A stretch of DNA of 64,000 nucleotides from Pontibacterium sp049603715 (GCA_049603715.1 JBMYSW010000017.1:1-64000), one strand, 5' to 3'. Numbered from the stretch's first letter, positions 27,216 through 37,478 are shown. Notes: generated by a model not told the origin, from the sequence alone. Numbers and translations: made by a program.

Positions 27216-27824
27216 ATGTCCTTTAGTCCGTTATTACAGCAGTTGATTGATGCCCTGCGTTGCTTACCCAGTGTCGGGCCTAAGTCGGCTCAACGCATGG
27301 CGTTTCATCTTTTAGAGCGCGACCAAGAAGGGGGGCGAACCCTCGCTGAAACCTTGGTTAAAGCCATCGATGAAATTGGTCATTGTGAACGCTGTGCCAA
27401 CCTATCAGAACAACCGGTGTGTGACCTGTGTGAATCGCCTAGTCGCGATGACAAGGTGTTATGTGTACTTGAGTCGCCGGTTGATGTGCTCGCAATTGAG
27501 CAAACAGGTGGTTTTCGTGGTCGTTATTTTGTATTGGGCGGCCACTTATCACCCATTGATGGTATTGGCCCCAGCGACCTAGGCATTGATAAGCTGGTGG
27601 CACGGCTAGAGGAAGGCCAAATAGAAGAGATTATTTTGGCCACCAACCCAACCGTAGAGGGCGAAGCCACGGCCCACTACATTACTGAGCAGGTTAAAGG
27701 CTTATCCCCTTTAACCATAAAAGTTAGTCGAATTGCCCATGGTGTACCTGTGGGCGGCGAGCTAGAGTTTGTGGATGGCGGTACTCTGGCGCACGCCCTT
27801 GCGGGCCGACGGACGCTGACTTAA
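27216..27824 (+). CDS. recR: Recombination mediator RecR
   Basis: A 202-residue protein that works with RecO (and RecF) to load RecA on gapped DNA. It has the N-terminal helix-hairpin-helix (LRCLPSVGPKSAQRMAFHLL), the C4 zinc finger (CERCANLSEQPVCDLC), a TOPRIM domain (LCVLESPVDVLAIE through LATNPTVEGEATAHYI) and the C-terminal VPVGGELEFVDGGTLAHAL. It closes the dnaX-ybaB-recR operon. Confidence 0.96.
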   Translation: MSFSPLLQQLIDALRCLPSVGPKSAQRMAFHLLERDQEGGRTLAETLVKAIDEIGHCERCANLSEQPVCDLCESPSRDDKVLCVLESPVDVLAIEQTGGFRGRYFVLGGHLSPIDGIGPSDLGIDKLVARLEEGQIEEIILATNPTVEGEATAHYITEQVKGLSPLTIKVSRIAHGVPVGGELEFVDGGTLAHALAGRRTLT

Positions 27825-27841
27825 AAGTGGCATGACACGCG

Positions 27842-29023
27842 ATGAATAAACCAACAAAACCCGAGCTAGATGTACTTGCTGCTCGGGCTAAAAAGTCGGT
27901 TTGGGTCGACAGTGATGAGCAGCTCGCAGAGATTGCCAACTACTGGAAAACTCAATCTGTACTGGCGGTGGATACCGAGTTTTGTAAAACCGATACCTAC
28001 TATGCCATTCCGGGGCTTATCCAAATAGCAGACGACAAAGCCTGCTACTTACTTGACCCAAAGGCGATTAAAGACTTTTCACCTATGGTGGAAGCCTTTG
28101 AAAACCCTGATATTTTAAAAGTGCTACACGCGCCGGCTGAAGACTTAGACCTCTTCCACCACTGCTATGGTGTTAAGCCGTCGCCTATGTACGACACCCA
28201 GCTGGGTGCTGCCTTTTTGGGTTTGGGCCAGTCCATGGGGCTGGTACGTATGCTCGATCACTACCTCGACGTTAAAATGTCGAAGGCAGAGACCACCTCT
28301 AACTGGTTGCGACGTCCGCTATCGATTTCGCAAGAGCACTATGCCGCACTGGATGTCACTTATCTCAAGACCATTTATGAGATACAAGCGGCGCAGTTGG
28401 CCGAGCAAGGTAAGCTAGACTGGGTGATGGCCGAGTCGGCCCATTTGGTAAAATGCAGCGGTGACGATCATCCACCAGAGTTTTATCCGCACCTAAAATA
28501 CGGCAACTTAAGCCATTGGCCGCTAGAAAAGCAGTTAGTGCTTAAGCAAATGCTCCGCCTGCGTGAGAAGTACGCGCGCAGTGCCGATGTGCCGCGCACG
28601 CGGGTGATGAAAAGCGATGTGCTTATCGCCATTATCGAAAGCTGGCCAACCAATATGGGCGAGCTGGCCGCGCATCAGGCGTTTCCACGTCGCATTTTGC
28701 GGCTGCATGGACAGGCGATTCTTAAGTTCTTTACCCGTGCTAAAAAGCATAAGGGTATAGAGATGCATATATGGATCCCGCGTCCTGACGATATCGCCTG
28801 GCGTCGTCGTGTGACCAAAAAAATTAAAGCCTATGTGCGTAGCGTGGGTGAAGAGATCGATGTTCAACCTGAGTTGTTGCTCAAAAACAAAGACATCGAA
28901 GGCATTTTTTTAACCCGTGCCGCTATTCAAAGAAAAGAATATCGATTGGTGGGTGGCTTGCCTTTGTGGCGCCGTAAACTGCTGACCGACCGAGTAATTG
29001 AAATCATTGAAACGAGCCGCTAA
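27842..29023 (+). CDS. rnd: Ribonuclease D
   Basis: A 393-residue 3'-5' exoribonuclease for tRNA and small RNA maturation. The DEDDy catalytic residues are in DTEF, HAPAEDLDLF, DTQLGAAFLG and YAALDVTYL. Two HRDC domains follow (about residues 230-310 and 320-390). Its start is 17 bp after recR, and it probably heads the rnd-ycgL-ycgN group. Confidence 0.95.
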   Translation: MNKPTKPELDVLAARAKKSVWVDSDEQLAEIANYWKTQSVLAVDTEFCKTDTYYAIPGLIQIADDKACYLLDPKAIKDFSPMVEAFENPDILKVLHAPAEDLDLFHHCYGVKPSPMYDTQLGAAFLGLGQSMGLVRMLDHYLDVKMSKAETTSNWLRRPLSISQEHYAALDVTYLKTIYEIQAAQLAEQGKLDWVMAESAHLVKCSGDDHPPEFYPHLKYGNLSHWPLEKQLVLKQMLRLREKYARSADVPRTRVMKSDVLIAIIESWPTNMGELAAHQAFPRRILRLHGQAILKFFTRAKKHKGIEMHIWIPRPDDIAWRRRVTKKIKAYVRSVGEEIDVQPELLLKNKDIEGIFLTRAAIQRKEYRLVGGLPLWRRKLLTDRVIEIIETSR

Positions 29024-29051
29024 TTCGATTTGGCGCCAGTAAGTGAAGACC

Positions 29052-29339
29052 ATGAAAATTTGCAGCATCTACAAAAGCTCTAAAAAAGACGAAATGTACC
29101 TTTACGTTGAAAAGGCAAAAGGCACCGCTGATGTACCCGAAGCCTTGCTAGAAATGTTTGGTGCAACTATCCATGTGATGGATATGCCAATTAAAGGCGA
29201 CCGCCAATTGGCCCGTGTGGACGTTGAAAAAGTGCTTAGCGATATCGCTGAAAAAGGCTACTTTTTACAAATGCCACCGCCGAAAGAAGACTACATGCTC
29301 GACTTGTTCCAAGATCGCCCAGAAACTGGAGTGCGCTAA
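29052..29339 (+). CDS. ycgL: YcgL-domain protein
   Basis: A 95-residue protein of the YcgL family: CSIYKSSKKDEMYLYVEK at the start, LARVDVEKVLSDIAEKGYFLQMPPP and the trailing acidic segment are typical. The family has a known fold but no established biochemical role. ATG 29052 agrees with the family start; an in-frame GTG at 29043 would add three residues. The stop is immediately followed by the GTG start of ycgN. Confidence 0.9.
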   Translation: MKICSIYKSSKKDEMYLYVEKAKGTADVPEALLEMFGATIHVMDMPIKGDRQLARVDVEKVLSDIAEKGYFLQMPPPKEDYMLDLFQDRPETGVR

Positions 29340-29786
29340 GTGGCGGCAGAAGTCTTTTGGCGCACAACACCTTTAACACAAATGACACCCAGCCAATGGG
29401 AGTCTTTGTGTGACGGTTGTGCCTTGTGCTGCTTACACAAAATTGAAGACGAAGAGACATTGGAGGTGTACTACACCTCGGTTGTTTGTCATCTGCTCGA
29501 CTTTGATACCTGTCGCTGTACCAAGTATGAAGAGCGGACCAAGCTAGTCCCCAACTGCGTTAAATTACGCCCAAGTGATGTGGCCGATTTTCATTGGCTA
29601 CCACCTACCTGCGCCTATCGTTTAATTGAAGAGGGCAAGCCCTTACCTGATTGGCATCCGCTGGTCAGTGGCGACCCAAACTCGGTGATTGAGGCACGCG
29701 CCTCGGTGTTAGACACCTATGAAGTGACCGATAAAGAAATCTCTGAAGACGATATGGTCGATTACGTTATCTTCCATCGCGAATAG
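29340..29786 (+). CDS. ycgN: YcgN-family cysteine cluster protein
   Basis: A 148-residue UPF0260 protein with a conserved cysteine cluster (CDGCALCC, CHLLDFDTCRC, NCVKLRP, PTCAYRL). The cluster pattern suggests metal or Fe-S binding, unproven here. It starts with GTG directly after the ycgL stop, so the two are coupled. The rnd-ycgL-ycgN order recurs in Gammaproteobacteria. Confidence 0.92.
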   Translation: MAAEVFWRTTPLTQMTPSQWESLCDGCALCCLHKIEDEETLEVYYTSVVCHLLDFDTCRCTKYEERTKLVPNCVKLRPSDVADFHWLPPTCAYRLIEEGKPLPDWHPLVSGDPNSVIEARASVLDTYEVTDKEISEDDMVDYVIFHRE

Positions 29787-29835
29787 CTTCTGTTGCCGCT
29801 TGCTTGTCCGAATGGCTTTTGAAGCAGAAGCGCGA

Positions 29836-30690
29836 CTAGGCAAAGGCTGGTGCCAAATTCGCTTGCGAGCCAACTGTAGCTGGCGTTGTTTGCGAGTGGC
29901 TCTGGCCAGTGTCTTCAACCGAAGACGTTCCCAGTGCCGGTGGGGCATCTAAGCTGGCATCTCGCGACAGTTGTAAAATCTTGACCTGTGTTTGCGCTTC
30001 GTTGGGCGGCATATCGTGCCATTGCTTTATGCCCAAATGCTCCAGGACTTCACGTCCTTTCTCATCTCGGTGCATGGTTTGCACCAACTCACAAAACGAC
30101 TCTAAGCGATGATGCCATGCAGGGCTCAACATCAGTTGGTTGTGCAGTCGGCCAAGCTGACTATAGGCGATGGCTTTAAGCCCCATTTTTGAGATGGGTT
30201 TGAGCGACTCAAAAAAGCAACGACTCACAATTGCCGCGTCACACTCGCCTTGATGTAAGCGCCGAATAACCTGCATCCAGTGGTCTTGTAGCTTAAGCTC
30301 GCTGGGCGATAAACCTTTTAAGTGCAGTAACGTTTGCCCCAAGCGAGTCACAGCTTGGCAACTAGCCGAGAGCATAGGACGGTTTTCAAGGGCTTGGAGA
30401 TTATTGATGCCTGATGCTTCGGTGACGACATAAGCCACTTCTTGCGTTTGCCCACTTGGGCGGCCTAAAGGCTCAAAATGAGCGATTTGACCAAGGCGCG
30501 AGGCTTCTTGTGCGGGGCAAAACACCATATCAGACACATACATGCGCTTGTGAAAATCTGCCATGGAGTCGGCAATGTGCACCGCAAAGGTGTCGCCTGT
30601 AGCATGAGAAAGGTATACGGCAAACTCGTACCATCGCTCATAAAGCTGAGCGGTGTCGGCTGGGGGAACCAGAAGTTTGAGCTGTGCCAT
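29836..30690 (-). CDS. PhnD-like binding-domain protein without signal peptide
   Basis: A 284-residue protein with the phosphonate/phosphate-phosphite binding-protein fold. Signs are MAQLKLLVPPADTAQLYERWYEFAVYL at the N-terminus, the VAYVVTEASGINNLQALENRPML strand-helix pattern and GECDAAIVSRCFFESL near the hinge. The sequence starts directly with the first strand, so no export signal is present, and the last 40 residues are a disordered Ser/Thr/Pro tail. No ABC permease or ATPase is adjacent. It may be a cytoplasmic sensor, a partner of another protein, or a decayed receptor. Confidence 0.7.
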   Translation of the reverse strand: MAQLKLLVPPADTAQLYERWYEFAVYLSHATGDTFAVHIADSMADFHKRMYVSDMVFCPAQEASRLGQIAHFEPLGRPSGQTQEVAYVVTEASGINNLQALENRPMLSASCQAVTRLGQTLLHLKGLSPSELKLQDHWMQVIRRLHQGECDAAIVSRCFFESLKPISKMGLKAIAYSQLGRLHNQLMLSPAWHHRLESFCELVQTMHRDEKGREVLEHLGIKQWHDMPPNEAQTQVKILQLSRDASLDAPPALGTSSVEDTGQSHSQTTPATVGSQANLAPAFA

Positions 30691-30913
30691 GGGGCGTCCT
30701 TTTTGCTTAATGCGAATCCTTTGGCGCGTATTAGAGCAAGGTTATTTAAAGCGTTCCAGTACAGTAAAAGAGAACTTGTTCAAATTCGGTACATGGTATG
30801 AGTGACTAAGGCCCGAATTACATATTTTGATAGTGTATTAGGCGGGTAACATTACAACAGGCCTTGTCAGTTATATACTGCGGGCGTTTTTAGCTAACCA
30901 GTGAGCCGCCCGC

Positions 30914-33676
30914 GTGAGTGCTTTTTTTTCTGACCTGCCGATTTATCAGGTATATCCGCAACTGTCACAAGCCATTACAAACCAGCAAGATATTTTGCTG
31001 GTGGCGCAGCCCGGTGCAGGTAAAACCTCGTGTGTACCCTTGTGGGTGTGGCAGTCGCTGGTTGAGCGGGGCGAGCCAGATAAAAAAGTCATTTTGCTTG
31101 AGCCTCGTCGACTCGCCACTCGGGGCGCGGCGCTACGGTTGGCACAGGCGTTGGGCGAGCCAGTAGGTCAAACCGTGGGCTATCGCATGCGCCTTGATAC
31201 GAAAGTAAGCCAAAACACCCGTATCGAGGTGATGACCTTAGGCGTCTTTTTAAATCTCCTGCAAGAAGACCCGAGTTTAGAAGATGTAGCTGCTGTGGTG
31301 TTCGACGAATTCCACGAGCGCTCCCTAGATAACGACTTGGCGTTTTCGTTGTTATTACAAGCGCGCGAGCTATTTCGTGACGATGCACCGCTGCCTATTT
31401 TGGTAATGTCGGCGACCCTAGACACACGGGAAGTATTGCCGCTGATCCCCGATGCGGTGCAAATCGAAAGCGAAGGTAAAAGCTACCCAGTGGAGGTGAG
31501 CTACCACAGCGTAGGGCTGGATACCCGAGGAGGCCAGCCGTTACACAAGGGTGCTCAGCGCCAAGCTAAATTGCAAGCCTGTGCGAAAGTCATCTTACAA
31601 GCTTTAAATGACCTTGCACGGGATACTCAAAACCAAGCCAAAAGCGTATTGGCGTTTTTACCGGGGCAATGGGAAATTGCCCAGTGCCAAGATGCACTCC
31701 TTGAATTAGGCCTACCTAACCAAGTGCAGGTTCATAGCCTTTACGGCCAAATGCCCTTTGATGCACAAACCCAAGCACTCTCCCCCGCACCCGATGGGCA
31801 AGCCAAAGTGGTGTTAGCCACCGCAATTGCAGAGTCGAGCTTAACCATTGAAGGCATTGGTGCCGTGGTGGACTTGGGGCTGAGCCGCGAAGCGCGTTTT
31901 GATGCCAACACTGGCCTTAGTCAGCTCGTAACGGTGGATGCCAGCAAAGCTCAAGCCAAACAACGGGCGGGTCGGGCAGGGCGTTTAGGGCCGGGGCGCT
32001 GCTATCGTTTATGGTCGCAAGATCAACACAGTATGCGAGTAGGGTTTCCGCAGCCCGAAATTTTGACGGCCGATATGAGTAGCTTATTACTGCAGCTCTA
32101 TCGCTGGGGTGTTACCGATACGCAAGAGCTGGAATGGGTGACACCGCCAACCCAAGGTCGAGTCGCCGCGGCTCATACCTTGTTAAAAGACCTTGGTGCC
32201 ATTGATGAAACGGCTGGGATACAGCTCACTGAATTAGGTGAGCAGATGAGCCAGCTAGGTACGCACCCGCGCTTGGCGGCGATGATTGCAGGGGCTTTAT
32301 CGCCTAACGATCAGGTACTCAAGCTACTCGCCCTTGATGAGCCACAAAAAAGCAATTGGCTGGCGACGATGGCCTGTTATGTGGCTGCCTACGTGAGCGA
32401 GATAGAAGCACAACAAGCCGATTTAACTCAGTTTCTTAGCCGTATTGAGCGATTGCCCAAAGCGCAAAAGCAGCGAGTGTCACAGCAAGTCAGCCAGTGG
32501 CTAAAACGCTGCGAAGGGTTAGCACCGAACAAAGGCCAAGGCAGCAAAGCCACACAGTCGCCATGGCAAGAGGTAAACAACGGCTGGAATGCCCTAAGCG
32601 AAGCACAGCAGCAAAGCGTGCTTGCTTGGTTATTGGCGTTGGCTTTTCCGGAACGAATAGCCCTTTATAAAGGGCAAAAAGCCTTAGCGCGACCGACAGA
32701 CAAAGCCCAAACCCAAGCGAGCTATCAGTTGGCGAATGGTAAACAAGTGGTGTTGGCTGCACCTAGCCCATTAAGCCGATACACGGCGCTGGTGGTGGCG
32801 CAACTGCATCAACCGCAAGGGCAAAGCCTTGCACGCGTGAGTTTGGCCGTGGGTTTTGACCAAGCACTGCTGACTCAGTTTTGGCCCGAGCGTATCGTCA
32901 CCCAACCGGTAGCCTATTGGGACGAGGGTGCAAAGCGTTTACGCTGCGAAGAGCAAACCCGTTTGGGGCTTTTGTGTTTAGCCGCCAAACCCTCGCAAAA
33001 GGTGAGCGAAACCGAGCGAATTCAAGCATGGCGCGATTATTTAACCAAGCGCGGCTTAACTGTGCTCAACTGGACCAATAAAGCCCAAGCCCTTAGAGCA
33101 CGGCTTGGCTTTTTAAAGCACTGCGCTAGCCAAGACCCAGAGAGTGAAGTTTATCGTCAGTACAAACGAGCGGCCGCGGCTGATGTCGATTTACAGTGGC
33201 CCGACGTATCAGACGATGCGTTATTGGCTAACCTCGACCAGTGGTTGGCACCGCATTTGGCCAACTGCCAAACCCTAGATGCGCTAAAAAAAGTCGATTT
33301 ACTGGCGGCACTAAAAAGTCTTGTTGATTGGACGCTATTGCAGCCTTTAGAGCGCCTCGCGCCAGAACAACTCACGGTCCCTTCGGGCCGACAAGTGACG
33401 GTAGACTACAGCGACTTTCCGCCAAGCTTGTCGCTTAAGTTGCAAGATATGTTTGGTTGCGAACAAACCCCCAGTGTGGCCGGGCAGGCAATCAAGCTGA
33501 CTTTGCTGTCGCCCGCGATGCGCCCGATTCAAGTGACTCAAGACCTAGGCGGGTTTTGGCAGTCCAGCTATGCACAGGTGCAAAAAGACATGAAAAGCCA
33601 GTACCCTAAGCACTACTGGCCAGATAACCCAGCCGAAGTGGTGGCCACCAAAACTAGCCTTAAAAAACATCGCTAA
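30914..33676 (+). CDS. hrpB: ATP-dependent RNA helicase HrpB
   Basis: A DExH helicase of 920 residues. Motifs include AQPGAGKTS at 31-39, DEFHERSLDNDLA (DEFH box), MSATLD, and QRAGRAGRLGPGRCYRLW (motif VI and following). The helicase-associated and C-terminal HrpB domains (SRYTALVVAQLHQPQG, ending PKHYWPDNP) complete it. It is somewhat longer than typical family members, apparently through a Gln/Lys-rich middle (around 525-610). The start is GTG 30914; divergent from the PhnD-like gene. The function in RNA metabolism is poorly defined in the family. Confidence 0.93.
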   Translation: MSAFFSDLPIYQVYPQLSQAITNQQDILLVAQPGAGKTSCVPLWVWQSLVERGEPDKKVILLEPRRLATRGAALRLAQALGEPVGQTVGYRMRLDTKVSQNTRIEVMTLGVFLNLLQEDPSLEDVAAVVFDEFHERSLDNDLAFSLLLQARELFRDDAPLPILVMSATLDTREVLPLIPDAVQIESEGKSYPVEVSYHSVGLDTRGGQPLHKGAQRQAKLQACAKVILQALNDLARDTQNQAKSVLAFLPGQWEIAQCQDALLELGLPNQVQVHSLYGQMPFDAQTQALSPAPDGQAKVVLATAIAESSLTIEGIGAVVDLGLSREARFDANTGLSQLVTVDASKAQAKQRAGRAGRLGPGRCYRLWSQDQHSMRVGFPQPEILTADMSSLLLQLYRWGVTDTQELEWVTPPTQGRVAAAHTLLKDLGAIDETAGIQLTELGEQMSQLGTHPRLAAMIAGALSPNDQVLKLLALDEPQKSNWLATMACYVAAYVSEIEAQQADLTQFLSRIERLPKAQKQRVSQQVSQWLKRCEGLAPNKGQGSKATQSPWQEVNNGWNALSEAQQQSVLAWLLALAFPERIALYKGQKALARPTDKAQTQASYQLANGKQVVLAAPSPLSRYTALVVAQLHQPQGQSLARVSLAVGFDQALLTQFWPERIVTQPVAYWDEGAKRLRCEEQTRLGLLCLAAKPSQKVSETERIQAWRDYLTKRGLTVLNWTNKAQALRARLGFLKHCASQDPESEVYRQYKRAAAADVDLQWPDVSDDALLANLDQWLAPHLANCQTLDALKKVDLLAALKSLVDWTLLQPLERLAPEQLTVPSGRQVTVDYSDFPPSLSLKLQDMFGCEQTPSVAGQAIKLTLLSPAMRPIQVTQDLGGFWQSSYAQVQKDMKSQYPKHYWPDNPAEVVATKTSLKKHR

Positions 33677-33748
33677 GCGGCACAGTGATGGATGAGGCAA
33701 AATGGTTCGCCAATTAGCAGCGACCGCAGTGGGTAACAGGAGCACGAG

Positions 33749-35908
33749 ATGATCAAAAAGCCGGTGTTATGGGGCATACTCGCTGTGGTGTTGTCTGTGC
33801 TACTTACACTTCAGGTGCGCACCCATGCTCTCAACTGGGCGCTTGATGACCTGCGGCTAAAGGGCGAAGCACGCTTACTGAATACCGTTATCGTGTTTCG
33901 CGAGGCCATTAACAAATACCATTATTTGCCCTTTTTGATATCGCAAAACCCCGATATCAAACCCTTGTTGCGTGACCCAAGCCTCGAAAAAGGCGAGGTG
34001 ATTAGCCGTTACCTAGAGCAAATTAATTTGGTGGCGCAAGCGAGCCAAACCATGGTCTTGAGCGCACAAGGCGAGGCTTTATCGTTTAGTGGTTGGCGAG
34101 ATCAGACTGCCCATTACCTGCAAAGCTATGCCAGCGCCCCTTATTTTAAGTCGGCCGTGGATAACGAACGACGGGTATTTTTACTATCGCAAGAAGGCTT
34201 GCCGTTGTCGTTTTACCTAACCGCACCGATATACGATAACGCCGAGCTGAACGGCATTGCGACGGTCCGTGTGGGGCTAGATAAGCTGTCCTCGTCGCTG
34301 CAATCCTTGGGTACTTATTATGTTAGTGGCCCGCAGGGCAAAGTTTTGCTGTCTAACCAACCGCAATGGTTAGAGCTAAACCAAATACAAGTGCTCCAAT
34401 CGCAACCCACTTTTACCTTAAGCGAGGGTGTCACCTTAGAGTTGGTGAAAGAGCAAGGTTTGGGAACAGGCACAAACGCTACCGAGTATGTTCGCCAAAG
34501 TGTCACCTTATCAGACCTAGGCGTCAGGATGGTGGTACTCAGCCCGACACAGCCAGCCTATCGCACCCGTGACAACGCCACGATGGTGGCGGGCGTTGCG
34601 TGCTTTGCCTTGCTCATGCTGATGATGTTAATGCGTGAGCGCCACCTTAAAAATCGGTCGCGAGGCGAAACCCGTGCGGCCATTGCAGCGAGTGAGCGAC
34701 AACAGCGGGCCATCATCAATAATGCACAAGTGGGGCTGTTAGTACTCGATAGCTCAGGGCGTATCGACTTTGTAAACAGCACCTTGGCGACTCAGTTTGA
34801 GCTAGCGCCCGACAACCTTGTGGGCACACCCTTGCGCCAATACCTCAATTACGAAGACCAAGCCGACGTTAAGGCCAGCCTGGGCAGCCTTACCCTCGCA
34901 CCGCAAAGCTTTATTGCGGTGGTCGCCGCCGAGGTGAGCGTGTCAGCGCAGCGACATTACCCAGCGCTTATCTCGATACAGCGCTTTGAAACAAACGAGC
35001 GCTACTTGGTCACCCTGATTGATATCACCAAGCGTAAAAACCTTGAGGCCCAACTACACGCCATAAACGACCAGCTTGAGGAGAAAGTACTGGCGCGAAC
35101 CCACGCACTGGAGCTGGCACAAAAAGAGCTGGTTCAATCTGAAAAAATGGCCGCCCTAGGGCGTATGTCGTCGGCGATGGTGCATGAGCTCAATCAACCG
35201 TTAACCGCTATTCGTACCTATGTCGCCATTTGCGGCCAACAAGTAGCGAAGGGCGCTTATGAGCCGCTCAAGCAAAACTTAGATGTGCTCAACCAGTTAA
35301 CTCAGCGTATGGCTCAAATGACACAGCAGCTTAAAGCCTTTGCCTTTAAAAAGCCGGCAGAGCTTAGCCCTGTCACCCTAGCTCCTCTGGTTCAGCAAGT
35401 GGCACTGCAAATGGAGCCTAGCCTACCTGAGCAAGTCGAGCTTCGCCTTAATATCAGCCCTGAATCACAAAGCCTGAGGGTTTTGGGCGACTCGGCACGT
35501 CTATCGCAAATTATTAGTAACCTAATTAGCAATGCCAGCGATGCATCTAAAGCTGCGTTACAACAAAAGCTGCCGGTCGAAGAGTCCGCACTTGTTAGCG
35601 AAGCACCTGTTGTAAAAAGCGTATTAGTGCAGCTGGCCACCACAAAGCTTGGTGACCAAAGAGCGCTTACCCTAAGTGTGGTAGATGAAGGAACGGGCCT
35701 AAACGAGGACGATATACCCCACTTGTTTGACCCGTTTTTTACCACTAAACCCATTGGCGAAGGCTTAGGTTTGGGGCTCGCGATTGTCTCATCGATTGTG
35801 CGGGACCTCGGCGGGGAGCTAACGGCTAAAAACAGCCTCGAAAGCCCTGGGGCGATATTTAGTGTGACACTACCACTTGCCGAAACAGCGGTTAACACGG
35901 TTAACTAA
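33749..35908 (+). CDS. dctB: Sensor histidine kinase, DctB type
   Basis: A 719-residue inner-membrane kinase. One N-terminal helix (residues 6-24) and a second at about 275-295 flank a periplasmic double-Cache sensor. Next come a cytoplasmic PAS segment (AIINNAQVGLLVLDSSGRIDF), a coiled coil, the H-box MVHELNQPLTAIRTY with His479, and the ATPase domain (NLISNASDASKAA, DEGTGLNEDDIPHLFDPFFTTK, GLGLGLAIVSSIV). This is the DctB plan for C4-dicarboxylate sensing. The matching regulator follows 41 bp after the stop (60 bp to its chosen ATG), and a TRAP operon with a sigma-54 promoter lies downstream. The signal is probably the transported dicarboxylate. Confidence 0.9.
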   Translation: MIKKPVLWGILAVVLSVLLTLQVRTHALNWALDDLRLKGEARLLNTVIVFREAINKYHYLPFLISQNPDIKPLLRDPSLEKGEVISRYLEQINLVAQASQTMVLSAQGEALSFSGWRDQTAHYLQSYASAPYFKSAVDNERRVFLLSQEGLPLSFYLTAPIYDNAELNGIATVRVGLDKLSSSLQSLGTYYVSGPQGKVLLSNQPQWLELNQIQVLQSQPTFTLSEGVTLELVKEQGLGTGTNATEYVRQSVTLSDLGVRMVVLSPTQPAYRTRDNATMVAGVACFALLMLMMLMRERHLKNRSRGETRAAIAASERQQRAIINNAQVGLLVLDSSGRIDFVNSTLATQFELAPDNLVGTPLRQYLNYEDQADVKASLGSLTLAPQSFIAVVAAEVSVSAQRHYPALISIQRFETNERYLVTLIDITKRKNLEAQLHAINDQLEEKVLARTHALELAQKELVQSEKMAALGRMSSAMVHELNQPLTAIRTYVAICGQQVAKGAYEPLKQNLDVLNQLTQRMAQMTQQLKAFAFKKPAELSPVTLAPLVQQVALQMEPSLPEQVELRLNISPESQSLRVLGDSARLSQIISNLISNASDASKAALQQKLPVEESALVSEAPVVKSVLVQLATTKLGDQRALTLSVVDEGTGLNEDDIPHLFDPFFTTKPIGEGLGLGLAIVSSIVRDLGGELTAKNSLESPGAIFSVTLPLAETAVNTVN

Positions 35909-35969
35909 GCCCCGTTAATACTGCCTCAACTTAATCGCGTTAGCGGACTTGCGACACCAAGGAGCCCAA

Positions 35970-37328
35970 ATGAGTCTGAAAGTATTGTTGATCGAAGATG
36001 ACGAGTTTATTCGTCAGTCAACGGAGCAGTGGTTGCTCATGGCTGGGTTTGAGGTGGAGAGTTTTAGCAGCGCCGAGCCAGCGCTACTTTTGCTACACGA
36101 AGCCTTTGAAGGTGTGGTAGTTACCGACGTTAAAATGCCTGGCATGGACGGCCTTACTCTGATGAAAGAGGCCCGCGCCAAGGTGCCAGAGTTACCTGTA
36201 ATTTTGGTGACGGGGCACGGCGATATTGATATGGCGATTCAGGCAACGCGTGATGGTGCGTATGACTTTATCGAAAAGCCTTTTGAGCCCGAACGTTTGG
36301 TGTCCACCATTCGCCGTGCCTGCGAGGCACGCCAGCTGAAGTTAGAAAACCTTCGTTTGCAGCAAAACCTTGCGTCCCAATCGGGTATTGATCAGCGACT
36401 TATTGGTATATCACCAGCGATCGATCGCTTACGCCGCGAGGTGCTTAAGTGCGCAGCCCTAGATACCAACGTCATTATTTACGGCGAAACCGGTACAGGT
36501 AAAGAGCTGGTGTCTCAGTGCTTACACGAGTTCAGCCAGCGTAAAAACCATCATTTTGTGCCGATTAACTGTGGTGCGATTCCTGAGCAGTTTATCGAAA
36601 GTGAGCTGTTTGGCCACGAGGCGGGGGCGTTTACGGGTGCTCAACGTCGTCGAGTGGGTAAGTTTGAATATGCGCACAAAGGCACCTTGCTGCTTGATGA
36701 AATTGAAAGCATGGGGCAACCATTACAAGTGAAGCTGCTGCGCGCCCTACAAGAAAACCGTATTGAGCGTCTAGGCAGTTGCCAACCTATCGATGTGGAT
36801 GTTCGGGTGGTGGCAGCCTCAAAGGCGGATTTACGTAGCGAAGAGGGGTTTCGTGAAGACTTGTTTTACCGTCTAAATGTGTCGCAAATTCATATTCCAC
36901 CGCTGCGCCAGCGCACTGAGGATATTCCTCTGCTGTTTGAGCATTACGTTCGTCGTGCCGCAGGCGAAAATAACCAACATGTTCGCCCGCTGCAAGGCCA
37001 CGAGCGACAGTTACTCGAAGGTTATAGCTGGCCGGGAAATGTGCGTGAGCTGAAAAACATTGCCGTGCGTTATGCCGTGGACCAAGAAGTGGATTTGCGG
37101 CGCTTACTCTACCCCGATGCCTGTATGAGTGAGCCGGTGGCTGCAGTGGGTAGTATGAGCCTGTCCTCGCAGGTGGCGCATTTTGAAGCCGAAGTGATTA
37201 GTCAGTCCCTTAGTCGCCACAAGGGTAACATTAAAGCAGTGATGGAAGAGTTAGACTTACCTCGTCGAACCTTGAACCAAAAAATGCAAAAGTACGCCCT
37301 TAACCGAGAGCGATTTACGGCGTCTTAG
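35970..37328 (+). CDS. dctD: Sigma-54-dependent response regulator, DctD type
   Basis: A 452-residue activator. The receiver domain has phospho-acceptor Asp53 in VVTDVKMPGMDG. The AAA+ domain shows GETGTGKE (172-179) and the sigma-54-contacting GAFTGA loop (219-224). The C-terminal Fis-type helix-turn-helix (GNIKAVMEELDLPRRTLNQKM) binds enhancer sites. ATG 35970 is chosen because AAGGAG sits six bases upstream; an in-frame TTG at 35949 is not supported. Together with DctB it should act on the promoter at 37603. Confidence 0.92.
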   Translation: MSLKVLLIEDDEFIRQSTEQWLLMAGFEVESFSSAEPALLLLHEAFEGVVVTDVKMPGMDGLTLMKEARAKVPELPVILVTGHGDIDMAIQATRDGAYDFIEKPFEPERLVSTIRRACEARQLKLENLRLQQNLASQSGIDQRLIGISPAIDRLRREVLKCAALDTNVIIYGETGTGKELVSQCLHEFSQRKNHHFVPINCGAIPEQFIESELFGHEAGAFTGAQRRRVGKFEYAHKGTLLLDEIESMGQPLQVKLLRALQENRIERLGSCQPIDVDVRVVAASKADLRSEEGFREDLFYRLNVSQIHIPPLRQRTEDIPLLFEHYVRRAAGENNQHVRPLQGHERQLLEGYSWPGNVRELKNIAVRYAVDQEVDLRRLLYPDACMSEPVAAVGSMSLSSQVAHFEAEVISQSLSRHKGNIKAVMEELDLPRRTLNQKMQKYALNRERFTAS

Positions 37329-37478
37329 GTTGAGTTTGAGTTGAATTGGTTAAGATAGGCAAAAAATGGCCGATGTGTTGTTTGCTGTGATTTAGCAGGC
37401 CGTTAGCGCCTGTTACGGGGCCGTTCACCCGTTACCATGGGTAAAAGTAAGCCGAAACCGTCCGCATAGAGATAAAAG

